The position numbers were made by a program, and so were the translations under genes. A stretch of DNA of 64,000 bases from an uncultured Eubacteriales bacterium. Lineage in GTDB: Bacteria; Bacillota; Clostridia; Oscillospirales; Acutalibacteraceae. The notes below the pieces were generated by a model. That model saw only the letters and a list, made by a program, of their open reading frames with translations, did no database searches and was not told where the DNA came from. The stretch spans positions 1-64,000 of the forward strand of contig CAKUFK010000015.1 of assembly GCA_934647945.1 (NCBI GenBank). Reading direction: 5' to 3'. Positions 1-8,820 of this stretch are shown piece by piece. Position 1 is the first letter of the stretch. Each line of letters opens with the position of its first letter.

Positions 1-92
1 GGGTATATCAAACGGTATCTCGTCGGCAATGCTAACAGGCTCATTATCGCCGATTTTCTCATAAGGCAAATTATCGGACGTTAAGTAAAGAT

Positions 93-141
93 AAACGATA
101 GCCCACAAATTAAACGGTAGCCATAAAAACAAACGATAGCC
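93..141. repeat. Three 11-bp direct repeats with 19-bp period
   Basis: AAACGATAGCC occurs at 93-103 and 131-141, with a one-base variant (AAACGGTAGCC) at 112-122, so the copies sit exactly 19 bp apart. An inverted, slightly degenerate copy (AGCTATCGTTC) lies at 181-191. Regular spacing and an inverted partner are typical of iterons or recombinase arm sites, but no initiator or integrase gene is visible at this edge of the window. No gene can be supported in 1-250. Confidence 0.55.
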
Positions 142-250
142 CTCTGCCATCCGGTGTCTTTGCGGACTGGATTGGCGGTGAGCTATCGTTCTACTGAGGA
201 GCAGCAAACATATCAAAAGCCCGAATGCCCTTGAAATCAGAGCTTTTAGG

Positions 251-303
251 CAAAAAGAAAGCACCGCAATCCTGATACCCATTGTATCAAAATTGCGGTG
301 CTT
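251..303 (-). terminator. Rho-independent terminator after tRNA-Ser
   Basis: A perfect 12-bp stem pairs 259-270 (AAGCACCGCAAT) with 292-303, and on the minus strand it is followed by a T-rich tract (complement of 251-258). It lies just 3' of the tRNA-Ser gene. Confidence 0.8.
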
Positions 304-310
304 CTTTGGC

Positions 311-395
311 GGAAGCGGTGGGATTCGAACCCACGAGCCCGTGAGGGCTACCTGATTTCGAGTCAGGCCCGTTATGACCACTTCGATACGCTTCC
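311..395 (-). tRNA. tRNA-Ser (anticodon CGA)
   Basis: On the minus strand a complete type II tRNA folds with acceptor arms GGAAGCG/CGCTTCC, a TPsiC arm GTGGG-TTCGAAT-CCCAC, and an anticodon arm CCTGA-CTCGAAA-TCAGG with anticodon CGA. The long variable arm is as expected for serine. CCA is not encoded. A terminator follows at 251-303 and a strong promoter lies at 538-566 on the same strand. Confidence 0.95.
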
Positions 396-531
396 CTTTA
401 TGTCAACTCCGGTTCCCCGGAGTCAGACGCATATTCGGTTTTGTTAGAATCCCCGCTAAAGCAGGGTGCCGCTGTGGACCAGCCGTAACCAACGAAGCCA
501 CACGGATACCGGCTGCAGGCCGTTACGGCGC
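396..531 (-). ncRNA. Candidate structured leader RNA upstream of tRNA-Ser
   Basis: This stretch has no gene but lies between a consensus promoter (538-566) and tRNA-Ser. The predicted transcript pairs GCCGTAAC with GTTACGGC and holds two further hairpins: CCCTGC/GCGGGG, and ACTCCGG (406-412) with CCGGAGT (417-423). It could be a long tRNA 5' leader or a separate small RNA. It does not show the domain IV loop of SRP RNA and was not recognised as any family. Confidence 0.3.
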
Positions 532-537
532 CCCCTT

Positions 538-566
538 ATTATAGGAGACTCCCGCCGGTTTGTCAA
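538..566 (-). promoter_or_regulatory. Sigma-A promoter for tRNA-Ser
   Basis: On the minus strand there is a perfect TTGACA (561-566), a 17-bp spacer and a perfect TATAAT (538-543). The predicted start is near 531, about 135 nt upstream of the mature tRNA. It sits just beyond the 3' end of trmL. Confidence 0.8.
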
Positions 567-594
567 CTGCGATTTGGCTAAAAGACACCGGGAT

Positions 595-1083
595 TCAAAT
601 CAGCCGCCCCTTTGTCCTGAGGGACGGGAACCCCCATTGCCGAAGCACCTCATACACCCCGACAGCCACCGTGTTCGAGAGATTGAGAGACCGGGCCGCT
701 TCATCGTCGAGCATGGGGAGACGGACACACCGCTCCCGGTTCTGCCGGAGCAGCGCCTCCGGCAGGCCGGCCGTTTCTTTGCCGAAAACCAGATACGCCC
801 CATCCGGATAAACCATTTCCGAATAAACGGTCCCGCCTTTGGTGGTAAAATAAAAGAAAGGGCCCGTATTTTTGGCAAAAAAATCCGCACGATTTTCGTA
901 GGTCGTGATATCGAGGAGATGCCAGTAATCCAGCCCCGCCCTCTTAAGCTGCCGGTCATCGATGGAAAACCCGAGCGGCCCCACTAGATGCAGATGACAG
1001 CCGGTCGCCGCACAGGTACGGCTGATATTACCCGTATTCTGGGGGATTTCAGGCTCGATTAATACAACATGCAGCGTCGGCAT
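595..1083 (-). CDS. trmL: tRNA (cytidine(34)-2'-O)-methyltransferase TrmL
   Basis: SPOUT-fold methyltransferase of 162 residues, the usual TrmL length. It 2'-O-methylates the wobble nucleotide of tRNA-Leu isoacceptors using S-adenosylmethionine. The family signatures are all visible: PEIPQNTGNISRTC near the N terminus, LVFGKETAGLP around residue 98, and RSLNLSNTVAVGVYE near 131-145, which form the knotted SAM site. The start is the ATG at 1083, preceded by AAAGGAGGG. The open frame continues far upstream, but that part overlaps manA and is not coding. The gene lies 13 nt behind manA and is probably co-transcribed with it. Confidence 0.93.
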   Translation of the reverse strand: MPTLHVVLIEPEIPQNTGNISRTCAATGCHLHLVGPLGFSIDDRQLKRAGLDYWHLLDITTYENRADFFAKNTGPFFYFTTKGGTVYSEMVYPDGAYLVFGKETAGLPEALLRQNRERCVRLPMLDDEAARSLNLSNTVAVGVYEVLRQWGFPSLRTKGRLI

Positions 1084-1096
1084 CGCGGGCCCTCCT

Positions 1097-2059
1097 TTAT
1101 ACCCGGCTGCACAGCAGCCGCAGGCTTCCTTTGACCGGCACGGCCATCCCCGCCGGCAGAAATATGCTCGTACCCTTGCCGATCGGCAGCTCACCGTCCT
1201 CCCACAGCAGCGCCCCCTCCCCTTCCAGGCACAGCAGCGCCGTAAAGCTTTCGGAACAGCCCACCCGCATCTGCCCCTCCACAGTAAGCAGCTCAGCGGT
1301 AAACAGGCCGCAGGATGCCAGGGGCCGCACCGATCCGCCCGGCACGGGCGATACCCGCCCCACCGCTCCATACGGAATCTGGGGCGGCACCGTGACTGTG
1401 ACATCCACCGCCTTATCCACATGGAGGGCACGGGGCTTGCCGTCGGGGCCGAGGCGCCCGTAATCGGACACGCGGTAGGTGGTGTTCGAGTTCTGCTGCA
1501 CCTCGGCGATGAGGATCCCCGCCCCGATGGCGTGGAGCGTCCCTGCCGGGATGAAAAACACATCTCCCGGATGGACCGGCACCTGATTGCAGATTTCAGG
1601 CAGGGAATCCTCCTCGATGTGCCGGCGGAACTCCCCTTTGGTCAACCCGCAGTTGACCCCATAGATCAGCCGGGCTCCCGGCTCGCAATCGACGACGTAC
1701 CACATCTCGGTCTTGCCGTATTCCCCTTCCACCCGGGCGGCATAGGCGTCGTCCGGATGCACCTGGACCGACAACCGGTCTTTGGCATCGATCAGCTTGA
1801 TGAGCAGGGGGAAATAGGGGAAGCCGGCAGCCCGGCGGCCGAGGGCGCCAGGCCCCCATTCCGCGAGGGCTTCCGTCAAGGTGCGGCCAGCCAGCGGGCC
1901 GTTTCCCACTACCGAAGGCCCGTCTTTATGACAGGAGAGGACCCATGCTTCTGCCGCGGTCGGGCCCTTGGCGGGAAACCCGAAATCCGTCAGCAGGCGC
2001 GTGCCTCCCCACAGGTATTCTTTTAAGCATGGGGTCAGGAACAGTGGATACCAGTCCAT
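1097..2059 (-). CDS. manA: Mannose-6-phosphate isomerase, class I
   Basis: Type I phosphomannose isomerase (zinc cupin), interconverting mannose 6-phosphate and fructose 6-phosphate. The protein begins MDWYPLFLTPCLKEYLWGG. The zinc site is visible as QVHPDD (Gln, His), KTEMWY (Glu) and TLHAIG (His). With about 320 residues it matches the short Firmicutes form. The ATG at 2059 is preceded by AAAGGCGG; an upstream in-frame extension of 32 residues has no family match and is excluded. It is followed closely by trmL and is divergent from glgP. The link to cell-envelope sugars or glycogen metabolism is inference. Confidence 0.92.
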   Translation of the reverse strand: MDWYPLFLTPCLKEYLWGGTRLLTDFGFPAKGPTAAEAWVLSCHKDGPSVVGNGPLAGRTLTEALAEWGPGALGRRAAGFPYFPLLIKLIDAKDRLSVQVHPDDAYAARVEGEYGKTEMWYVVDCEPGARLIYGVNCGLTKGEFRRHIEEDSLPEICNQVPVHPGDVFFIPAGTLHAIGAGILIAEVQQNSNTTYRVSDYGRLGPDGKPRALHVDKAVDVTVTVPPQIPYGAVGRVSPVPGGSVRPLASCGLFTAELLTVEGQMRVGCSESFTALLCLEGEGALLWEDGELPIGKGTSIFLPAGMAVPVKGSLRLLCSRV

Positions 2060-2273
2060 CCGCCATCCGCCTTTCACAAAAATTCGACAACCGATCCCTT
2101 CCATTTTACTCCATTCCCGCCTGTCTGGCAATGGCTGGAACCGGTTTTTCTCCATTCCGTCTATAAGCGTCTCTTATTGCAGCTAAAAATCGCACGTTTT
2201 TTGTGCATAGTTTATAATCAAATCTCCTTTTCGTGGCAAATCAGGAAATGTTTTTAGACGATATAGAGAACTA

Positions 2274-2302
2274 TTGCGGTTTTGCCCTACATTGTATATA
2301 AT
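2274..2302 (+). promoter_or_regulatory. Promoter of glgP
   Basis: TTGCGG (2274-2279), 17-bp spacer, perfect TATAAT (2297-2302), about 55 nt upstream of the glgP start. The -35 is weak but spacing and -10 are ideal. The rest of the 300-bp gap between manA and glgP holds only a small GCAC/GTGC hairpin at 2192-2206. Confidence 0.6.
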
Positions 2303-2362
2303 AGTAACAGGATCGGCCGCTTTCCGTGACGGCCCGACGGTCCGAGAGAAAGGAAATGCGAT

Positions 2363-4801
2363 ATGGCAAAAACATATACCCCATCCACCGTCCACCCGTC
2401 TGCCGAGAAGGAACTGCGGGACGCTCTGACGGCCAAACTGCTCCACAATTTTTCCGTCCAGCCCGAAAGCGCGACCAACGAGCATTTTTACAACGCCCTG
2501 GTCCTGGTCCTGCGGGACCGGATGCGCGGCCAGCGGGTGGAGACCATCCGGGAGGCCCATGAACAGCAGAGCAAGCAGGTGTATTACCTGTGCATGGAAT
2601 TTTTGATGGGCCGGTCTTTGAAAAACACCCTGTATAACCTCAACCTGACCGAGGATGCCCGCCGGGTGCTCGACGGCTTCGGGGTCAAGCTCGATTCCCT
2701 GTATGAGCTGGAACCCGACGCGGGCCTTGGAAACGGCGGGCTGGGCCGCCTGGCCGCCTGTTTTCTGGACGGACTGGCCACGGCGGGTATTCCCGCAATC
2801 GGCTATTCCCTCTTGTACGAATACGGCATCTTCCGGCAGAAGCTGGTGGACGGCTGGCAGACCGAGCTGCCCGACTTCTGGCTGCCCGGCGGCCGCAGCT
2901 GGCTGCTGCCCCGGCCCGAGCTGACCAAGGAAGTCCGCTTCGACGGGCACATCGACGAATGGTGGGACGCGGGCGGTTTCCACCACGTGGAGCATCGGGA
3001 CGCCACCGTGGTGGTCGCCCAGGCCTACGACATGATGGTCGCGGGCAAAGACGGCCGGGGAGTGTCCACCCTGCGGCTGTGGAAATCCACCGCCCCGGGG
3101 ATGGATATGTCCCTGTTTAACCAAGGGGAATATATGCGGGCCATGGAACAGAAGGCCATGGCCGAGGTCATCACCCAGGTGCTCTATCCCGCGGACAACC
3201 ACCGCGAGGGCAAGAGCCTGCGGCTGTCCCAGCAGTATTTCCTGGTATCCGCCTCGGTACAGGATATCGTCCGGCGCCATCTCGACGCCTATGGCACCCT
3301 GGACAACCTGCCCGATATGGCGGCCGTCCACATCAACGACACCCACCCCACCCTGGCCATTCCCGAGCTGATGCGCATCCTGCTCGACGAGTGCGGCTAC
3401 AGCTGGGACGCCGCCTGGGATATCGTGACCCGCACCGTCGCCTACACCAACCACACCGTCATGGCCGAGGCACTCGAGTGCTGGCCGGAGGATCTTTTCC
3501 GCCAGCGTCTGCCGCGGATTTACCAGATCGTACGGGAAATCAACGACCGGTTCAGCGGCCGGATGATGGAGGAAACGGGAGGGGACGCCGAAAAGGTCAG
3601 CCGGATGGCCGTCATCAGCTTCGGGCTGATCAAAATGGCCAACCTGTGCGTTGCGGCGGCTCACTCGGTCAACGGCGTGTCCCGTCTGCACAGCGATATC
3701 CTGAAAAACGACGTGTTCCACGACGCCTATACCGTCATGCCGGGCAAGTTCACCAACGTGACAAATGGCATTGCCCACCGCCGATGGCTCTGCCAGTCCA
3801 ATCCCGGCCTGACCGCGTTTATCCGGGAGCGGATCGGGGACGGCTTCGTCCTGCACGCGGAAGAGCTGGAAAAGCTGAAGCCCTATGCATCCGACAAGGC
3901 CTCCCTAGACGGGTTCATGGCGATCAAGCGGCAGAATAAGGAACGCCTCGCCGACTACATCCGGCGGGCAAACGGCGTCGTGATCGATCCGGAGTCCCTG
4001 TTCGACATCCAGGTCAAGCGGCTGCACGAGTACAAACGCCAGCACTTGAATGCCCTGCACATCCTCCATACCTATCTCACCCTTAAGGACAACCCGAACA
4101 TGGCCTTCACCCCCCGCACCTATATCTTCGGCGCGAAATCCGCCCCGGGGTATTATCTGGCTAAGGAAATCATCCGGTTCATCTGCAACCTGGCCCGGGA
4201 AATCGACGCCGACCCGGCGGTCCGGGATAAGCTGAAGGTCGTGTACCTGGAGGACTACCGGGTGACCCTCGCGGAGCTGCTGATGCCGGCCGCGGATATC
4301 AGCGAGCAGATCTCGCTCGCCGGCACCGAAGCGAGCGGCACCGGCAATATGAAGCTGATGATGAACGGCGCCGTGACCCTCGGCACTCTGGACGGCGCCA
4401 ATGTCGAGATCTGCGAACAGGTGGGCCGGGACAACATCTTCCTGTTCGGCATGACCGCCGGGGAGGTGGAGGCACTGAAACAGCAGGGCTACCGCCCCCG
4501 GGATCTCTACAACGCCAACCCCCATATCCATCGGGCGGTGGACGCAATGTTTGCCGGCTTCGGCGGGCGGACCTACGGCGAAATCGCCGGGTCCCTGACC
4601 GGCAACGATCCGTATATGGTGCTCGCGGATTTCGAGGATTACTGCCGTGCGCAGCGCCTCTCCGGGGAAGTCTACCGCGACCGGGACAAATGGGCCGCCA
4701 TGGCGTTGACGAACACCGCCTGCAGCGGCGTCTTCGCCTCCGACCGCGCCATTGCGGAATACGCGGACAGCATCTGGCATGCCCGGCCCCTGCACGATTG
4801 A
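2363..4801 (+). CDS. glgP: Glycogen/maltodextrin phosphorylase
   Basis: GT35 phosphorylase of 812 residues, releasing glucose 1-phosphate from alpha-1,4-glucan ends with phosphate. The N-terminal block contains LCMEFLMGRSLKNTL and the LGNGGLGRLAACFLD loop. The pyridoxal-phosphate lysine is in EASGTGNMKLMMNG near residue 655-668, followed by LGTLDGANVEI. Full length, no truncation. AGAAAGGAA precedes the ATG. No other glycogen gene is adjacent, so it is a single-gene unit with its own promoter and terminator. Confidence 0.96.
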   Translation: MAKTYTPSTVHPSAEKELRDALTAKLLHNFSVQPESATNEHFYNALVLVLRDRMRGQRVETIREAHEQQSKQVYYLCMEFLMGRSLKNTLYNLNLTEDARRVLDGFGVKLDSLYELEPDAGLGNGGLGRLAACFLDGLATAGIPAIGYSLLYEYGIFRQKLVDGWQTELPDFWLPGGRSWLLPRPELTKEVRFDGHIDEWWDAGGFHHVEHRDATVVVAQAYDMMVAGKDGRGVSTLRLWKSTAPGMDMSLFNQGEYMRAMEQKAMAEVITQVLYPADNHREGKSLRLSQQYFLVSASVQDIVRRHLDAYGTLDNLPDMAAVHINDTHPTLAIPELMRILLDECGYSWDAAWDIVTRTVAYTNHTVMAEALECWPEDLFRQRLPRIYQIVREINDRFSGRMMEETGGDAEKVSRMAVISFGLIKMANLCVAAAHSVNGVSRLHSDILKNDVFHDAYTVMPGKFTNVTNGIAHRRWLCQSNPGLTAFIRERIGDGFVLHAEELEKLKPYASDKASLDGFMAIKRQNKERLADYIRRANGVVIDPESLFDIQVKRLHEYKRQHLNALHILHTYLTLKDNPNMAFTPRTYIFGAKSAPGYYLAKEIIRFICNLAREIDADPAVRDKLKVVYLEDYRVTLAELLMPAADISEQISLAGTEASGTGNMKLMMNGAVTLGTLDGANVEICEQVGRDNIFLFGMTAGEVEALKQQGYRPRDLYNANPHIHRAVDAMFAGFGGRTYGEIAGSLTGNDPYMVLADFEDYCRAQRLSGEVYRDRDKWAAMALTNTACSGVFASDRAIAEYADSIWHARPLHD

Positions 4802-4817
4802 CCCTGCCGTTTTTTCC

Positions 4818-4860
4818 GGAACGCCCCCTGCCATTTGACATGGCAGGGGGCGTTCCCTGT
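4818..4860 (+). terminator. Strong hairpin terminator after glgP
   Basis: A perfect 16-bp stem pairs 4818-4833 with 4841-4856 around a 7-nt loop, 17 nt beyond the glgP stop. The following T tract is short (CTGTTT). Confidence 0.7.
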
Positions 4861-5218
4861 TTCCCCGCCGTCTAGGTGCCGCGATTCGAGCGCTTCATCT
4901 TCGCCTTGCCAAAGGTACAAGAGGATGGCCGCTGCCAACAACCGGCAGCCCGCCGGTATCCCCATCCACAACACCCGTTTCGTCCGCTTTGTCATGCCGT
5001 CAGCACTCACTATCTGTGTAAAGGGTTCCCGTTCCTCTGCTTTTCAGTATAACAGAATCCTGTCCCAGAGTAACCCCCGGGATCATGGCCCGGATGTCCG
5101 AGGCCACGAGCCGGCCCGAAACCGGGACGTTTTGACAAAGAGGAAACCCACGGGCAGGCGGAGCAAGGCCGTGTATCTTAAGAAATCGGGAACTTTTCGG
5201 GGAAATCGCGTACACACA

Positions 5219-5248
5219 TTGACAGGTTCCGCCCCTATATTGTACAAT
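5219..5248 (+). promoter_or_regulatory. Promoter of the CapA-family gene
   Basis: Perfect TTGACA (5219-5224), 18-bp spacer and TACAAT (5243-5248), 93 nt before the start codon. Nothing else is supported in the 540-bp gap between glgP and this gene. Confidence 0.75.
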
Positions 5249-5341
5249 AAGCGGGAAAATCCAGGGCCGGGACTTAAGGCCGGCCTTCTGCGGTATACTA
5301 TGGGCGGATGGGCCCGATCAAAATGGCAGGATGGTGTTGGC

Positions 5342-6814
5342 ATGGCGGTCAAAAGATCGAAAAAAAGCCGGAGGCGGCGGAAAATACTGGTGGGGGTGTT
5401 GTCGGTCGGGCTCTGCTTGGGTCTGGTGCTGGTCACGGTCGGGATCGTTACGGTCCTCCGCCGCGCCCCCGGTCCCGGGCCCGCCGGTTCGGCGGACGAA
5501 TCGGCGCCCGGCACGGTATCGGCCGCTCCCACTGAGCCTCCCGGGCCGGTACCGGTGGCTACGGCCACCGTCGGCAGCTCGGGGGATATCCTGATCCATA
5601 AGCCGGTTCTTCAGGCGGCCAGGCAAAAGGACAATACCTACGATTTCACTTCCATGTTTGCCCTGGTCTCTCCCTATGTCAAAAAGATGGACTACTCCGC
5701 GATCAATGTGGAGCTGGCCGTCTCCCGTTCCGGATTCGATACGCCCGAGATGCAGTTCCGTATTCCGCCTTCCCTGATCACGGCTGTTTCGGGCGCGGGT
5801 TACCGCCTCGGCCTGCTCGCCAACAACCACGCCGGGGATGCGGGCTCACAGGGGTATATCACCACTAGGGAAGTCCTCACCGAAAACGGTATGGATTTCA
5901 TCGGGACCCGTGGGGCCGTGGCGGATAAACGGTATCTGGTCAAGGATGTCGGCGGCATCAAGATCGGGTTGGTGAACTACACCTACGGCCAGGACACCTC
6001 GTCAAACTCCCTGATCAACCGATTCAGCGATTCCAATCTGGAACTGTTTTATACCGATATGCAGCGCCAGATCGCCGACATGAAGGCGGACGGCGCCGAG
6101 GCCATCGTGCTGTATATCCATTGGGGCTATGAATATTTCCTGACCCCCAACCGGAACCAGACGGCTGTCGCTGAAAAAATGTGTGAATTGGGGGTCGATG
6201 TCATCATCGGCGGCCATCCCCATAAAATTCAGCCGCTCGAGCTGATTACGGCGGACAATGGCAACCAGGCGGTCTGCCTCTATTCGATGGGGAATTTCCT
6301 GTCCAACCAAGTGATCGAGTCGATGTACGGCGGCAACCGCTCCAACAGCCGCAACTTCCAGGACCATGTCAGCTGTCCCATCCCGGATGTTTCCAACCGC
6401 TACAACGACGACAAATGGGACCAGCATGTCAAGGACTGCAACGACAACGGTCACACCGAGGACGGGCTGCTGTTCCAGACTACCTTTACCAAATACAGCG
6501 ACGGGGTGGTAAGGCTCACCGGTGTGGATGTGCTGCCGACCTGGTGCTACCGCTATAAGGATTCCGCCTCAGGCAGCGGGTTCGGCTACAAAGTGGTGCC
6601 GCTCGACAAATCGGTGGAAAACTGGGGATCCGCCTTCGGTATCCCCGATATCGACCTGACCTACGCAAACCGCTCGTATGACCGCACGATGAAGCTGGTG
6701 GGGGACGGCCTGGCCGCCTGCCGCGAGGCTATCGAAAAGGAGGGCGGCTGGATCACTTACGGCGATGCCGAGCCGGAGGCTACCGCGTCGGATCCCGCCG
6801 GCACGGCCGCTTGA
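5342..6814 (+). CDS. CapA-family (PGA_cap) metallophosphoesterase-like protein
   Basis: A 490-residue protein with a basic N terminus (RSKKSRRRRK), one signal-anchor helix at about 15-38, and a Pro/Ala/Thr-rich linker to about residue 78. The CapA domain follows with SSGDILIHKPV, INVELAVSRSG, LLANNHAGD, IHWGYEY and IIGGHPHKIQPLE; these are the conserved Asp/Asn/His metal-site motifs of the calcineurin-like fold. CapA proteins act outside the membrane in poly-gamma-glutamate capsule synthesis. No capB/capC neighbours are present, so the substrate is unknown here. The ATG at 5342 is chosen because it opens the basic-plus-hydrophobic signal; the upstream frame is non-coding. Confidence 0.88.
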   Translation: MAVKRSKKSRRRRKILVGVLSVGLCLGLVLVTVGIVTVLRRAPGPGPAGSADESAPGTVSAAPTEPPGPVPVATATVGSSGDILIHKPVLQAARQKDNTYDFTSMFALVSPYVKKMDYSAINVELAVSRSGFDTPEMQFRIPPSLITAVSGAGYRLGLLANNHAGDAGSQGYITTREVLTENGMDFIGTRGAVADKRYLVKDVGGIKIGLVNYTYGQDTSSNSLINRFSDSNLELFYTDMQRQIADMKADGAEAIVLYIHWGYEYFLTPNRNQTAVAEKMCELGVDVIIGGHPHKIQPLELITADNGNQAVCLYSMGNFLSNQVIESMYGGNRSNSRNFQDHVSCPIPDVSNRYNDDKWDQHVKDCNDNGHTEDGLLFQTTFTKYSDGVVRLTGVDVLPTWCYRYKDSASGSGFGYKVVPLDKSVENWGSAFGIPDIDLTYANRSYDRTMKLVGDGLAACREAIEKEGGWITYGDAEPEATASDPAGTAA

Positions 6815-6830
6815 CAGGCATATTGCAGGA

Positions 6831-6874
6831 ACCCCCCGCTGGAAGACGTTGTCTTCCAGCGGGGGGTGTTTTTT
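6831..6874 (+). terminator. Rho-independent terminator after the CapA-family gene
   Basis: A perfect 17-bp GC-rich stem (6831-6847 with 6851-6867) around a GTT loop, followed by GTTTTTTATT. Confidence 0.92.
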
Positions 6875-6935
6875 ATTGGGACGCCGATGCCGGGGGCTCC
6901 GTTCGGGACATATCCGGACGGCTCTCTTCCGGCGT

Positions 6936-7751
6936 TCACACCGAATCCGGCAGGGAGCATCCCCTATCCTCAAACAGGCGGTTGAACGCGCGGTTGGCGG
7001 CGGCCGTGAAAATCCGGGGCGTCGAAACCGCGGAGGGCAGGCCGGCGCCTTTCCAATCTGCGGCCCAGATCAAATACCGGTCCAGCGGCAAGCGGTCCCT
7101 GACCTTGAGATGGCATCCGTCACGGACCAGCCGCCCGTCCCGCGCAATTTTCCCGGCGTCCAGATATAAACGGACGCCGGTTTCATAGCGGGCGTCCCCG
7201 TCCATCAGGATATGGCCCTTCTGTTTGGATAGAACGACGAGCTCACTCGAAACGGAGCCGCTCGAAAGCATGATATACTCCCGGAAATCCACGGGATCCC
7301 CCAACGCAAGCCCGATGGGAGCCGGTTCCCAGTCGCTCCTCTCCCGCTTCAGGACAGCCCAGCTCTTTAAGGCCCCGTCCCGTTGGATAGCCGGCCAGCG
7401 GGCGGCGGGAGTGCTGTGGACGGCCACCGCCGGCTCATCGTCCCTCAAAAACCCGTCCCGGCAGGAATGCCCCTCATAGGCCTTTTGCGCCTCCCGCCAA
7501 TCCCGGTCGGAAATGGACAGCAGCACGCCGCTGCCCGTCTCCTGGTGGAACGTCAGAAAATCCATCACCGCCATCCCCCAGTGGGGATAGGCGCGGCTCA
7601 CCCTGACCGTATATATGCCGGTCGGCCCGCTGCCGGTCATCAGCCGATAGTCGGCCGGACCGGTCAGACATAAGGCGACTCAGGTACGGGCGGGCGGCAG
7701 GTCCGCGGAGGTTATGGAGGAAAGCTCCTCCTCCCCGACACGATACAGCAT
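6936..7751 (-). pseudogene. Unknown gene interrupted by an in-frame TGA
   Basis: Minus-strand frame of 271 codons starting at the ATG at 7751 (AAAGGTGG upstream) and beginning MLYRVGEEELSSIT. Codon 24 is TGA (7680-7682), after which the same frame runs uninterrupted for 247 codons. The only ATG after the stop (7640) has no ribosome-binding site. The main body is not recognised with confidence; a VHSTPAARWPAIQRDG segment followed by GHILMDGDARYET and DRYLIWAADW loosely recalls ADP-ribosyltransferase-like or KptA-like folds, which is only a guess. It is the last gene of the leftward block with the glycosyltransferase. It may be a nonsense mutation or a base-calling error. Confidence 0.5.
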
Positions 7752-7788
7752 CGCCGTGCCACCTTTCCATGAGGCGCTCCCGTATGAA

Positions 7789-7818
7789 GGACAGCCCGCG
7801 GTGGTTCGCGGGCTGTCC
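7789..7818 (-). terminator. Hairpin between glycosyltransferase and downstream gene
   Basis: A 12-bp perfect stem GGACAGCCCGCG (7789-7800) pairs with 7807-7818 just past the glycosyltransferase stop. The T tract on the minus strand is poor, so it may be a partial terminator. Confidence 0.5.
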
Positions 7819-7832
7819 GGTACGCCGCTGCT

Positions 7833-8816
7833 TCAGGACCGGGGACGATCCTGCTGCGGAGGCTGGCTTTCTCCGTTTTCGAGGTAGGTTTCAACCCGGA
7901 AACGGGGCCGGGCCTTGACCTCGCTGTAAATTTTGCCGATATAGCCGCCTAAAACCCCGATGCACAAGAGCTGAATGCCCCCAAGAAGCCAGATGGAACA
8001 AACGATGGCGGTCCATCCGGCCACCGTAACCCCCACGAAATAAGAAATCAGGGCGTAAAGCAGGCCGAGGACACTCAAGATCGAGATCAGGATCCCGAGG
8101 TTGGAGATGAGCTTGAGAGGTTTGACACTGAACGAGGTGATGCCATCCAGGGCAAAGGAAATCATCTTTTTCAGCGGGTATTTGGATTCCCCCGCGAAAC
8201 GCTCGTGCCGGTCGTAATACACGTAATCGCTCCGATACCCGATCAGGGGGACGATGCCCCGCAGAAAGAGATTGACCTCCTTATAGTCGCCCAGCGCCTC
8301 GAGGGCGCGGCGGCTCATCAGCCGGTAATCCGCGTGGTCATACACCACGTCCACTCCAAGCATTTTCATCACTTTGTAAAAGCCGCGCGCGGTGGAGCGC
8401 TTGAAAAAGCTGTCGGTATCCCGCTTGTTCCGGACGCCGTAAACGACGTCGCACCCTTCTTCGAATTTGGCCAGGAAGCCGTCCAGGGCGTCAATATCGT
8501 CCTGCAGGTCCGCATCCAGGCTGATCGCGCAGTCGGCCTTCTCCTTCGCCGCCATCAGGCCGGCGAGCAGAGCGTTCTGATGCCCCCGGTTATGCGCGAG
8601 CTTGAGGCCCGCGCACAGCGGGTTTTCCTCGCAGAAGCGGCAGATCAGCTCCCAAGTCTTGTCCTTGCTGCCGTCATCCACCAGCAGAAACCGGCTGTTT
8701 TCATCCGCGTGCCCCGCGGCGATGAGGGTCTTCATCTTCTCGGTCAGGCGGCTGACCGTCTCGGGCAGTACCGCCTCCTCATTATAGCAGGGAACCACCA
8801 GATACACCGTTGACAT
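7833..8816 (-). CDS. Polyprenyl-phosphate glycosyltransferase, GT2 (CsbB/GtrB type)
   Basis: A 327-residue membrane-anchored family-2 glycosyltransferase. The catalytic domain starts VYLVVPCYNEEAVLPETV and carries LLVDDGSKDKTW and the metal-binding SLDADLQDD. Two C-terminal transmembrane helices (about 230-255 and 265-290) match CsbB, GtrB and DPM1-like enzymes, which load a sugar onto undecaprenyl phosphate at the inner face of the membrane. The ATG at 8816 follows AAAAGGAG and lies 4 nt after the YfhO-family gene. In Bacillus subtilis and Listeria, CsbB-type enzymes work with YfhO in glycosylating lipoteichoic acid; the pairing here suggests the same logic. The sugar is unknown. Confidence 0.9.
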   Translation of the reverse strand: MSTVYLVVPCYNEEAVLPETVSRLTEKMKTLIAAGHADENSRFLLVDDGSKDKTWELICRFCEENPLCAGLKLAHNRGHQNALLAGLMAAKEKADCAISLDADLQDDIDALDGFLAKFEEGCDVVYGVRNKRDTDSFFKRSTARGFYKVMKMLGVDVVYDHADYRLMSRRALEALGDYKEVNLFLRGIVPLIGYRSDYVYYDRHERFAGESKYPLKKMISFALDGITSFSVKPLKLISNLGILISILSVLGLLYALISYFVGVTVAGWTAIVCSIWLLGGIQLLCIGVLGGYIGKIYSEVKARPRFRVETYLENGESQPPQQDRPRS

Positions 8817-8820
8817 GCTT

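Noticed and set aside
2183..3856. 557-codon open frame opposite glgP
   Set aside because: Same artefact; glgP on the other strand is complete with promoter, ribosome-binding site and terminator.
4672..5010. Leftward frame with one hydrophobic segment and a possible TATACT promoter
   Set aside because: No ribosome-binding site, and the frame runs through the glgP terminator and into the glgP coding end antisense; not enough to call a gene.
7680..7682. Selenocysteine recoding of the TGA
   Set aside because: No selenoprotein family recognised and no clear SECIS-like hairpin directly after the codon; a nonsense change is simpler.
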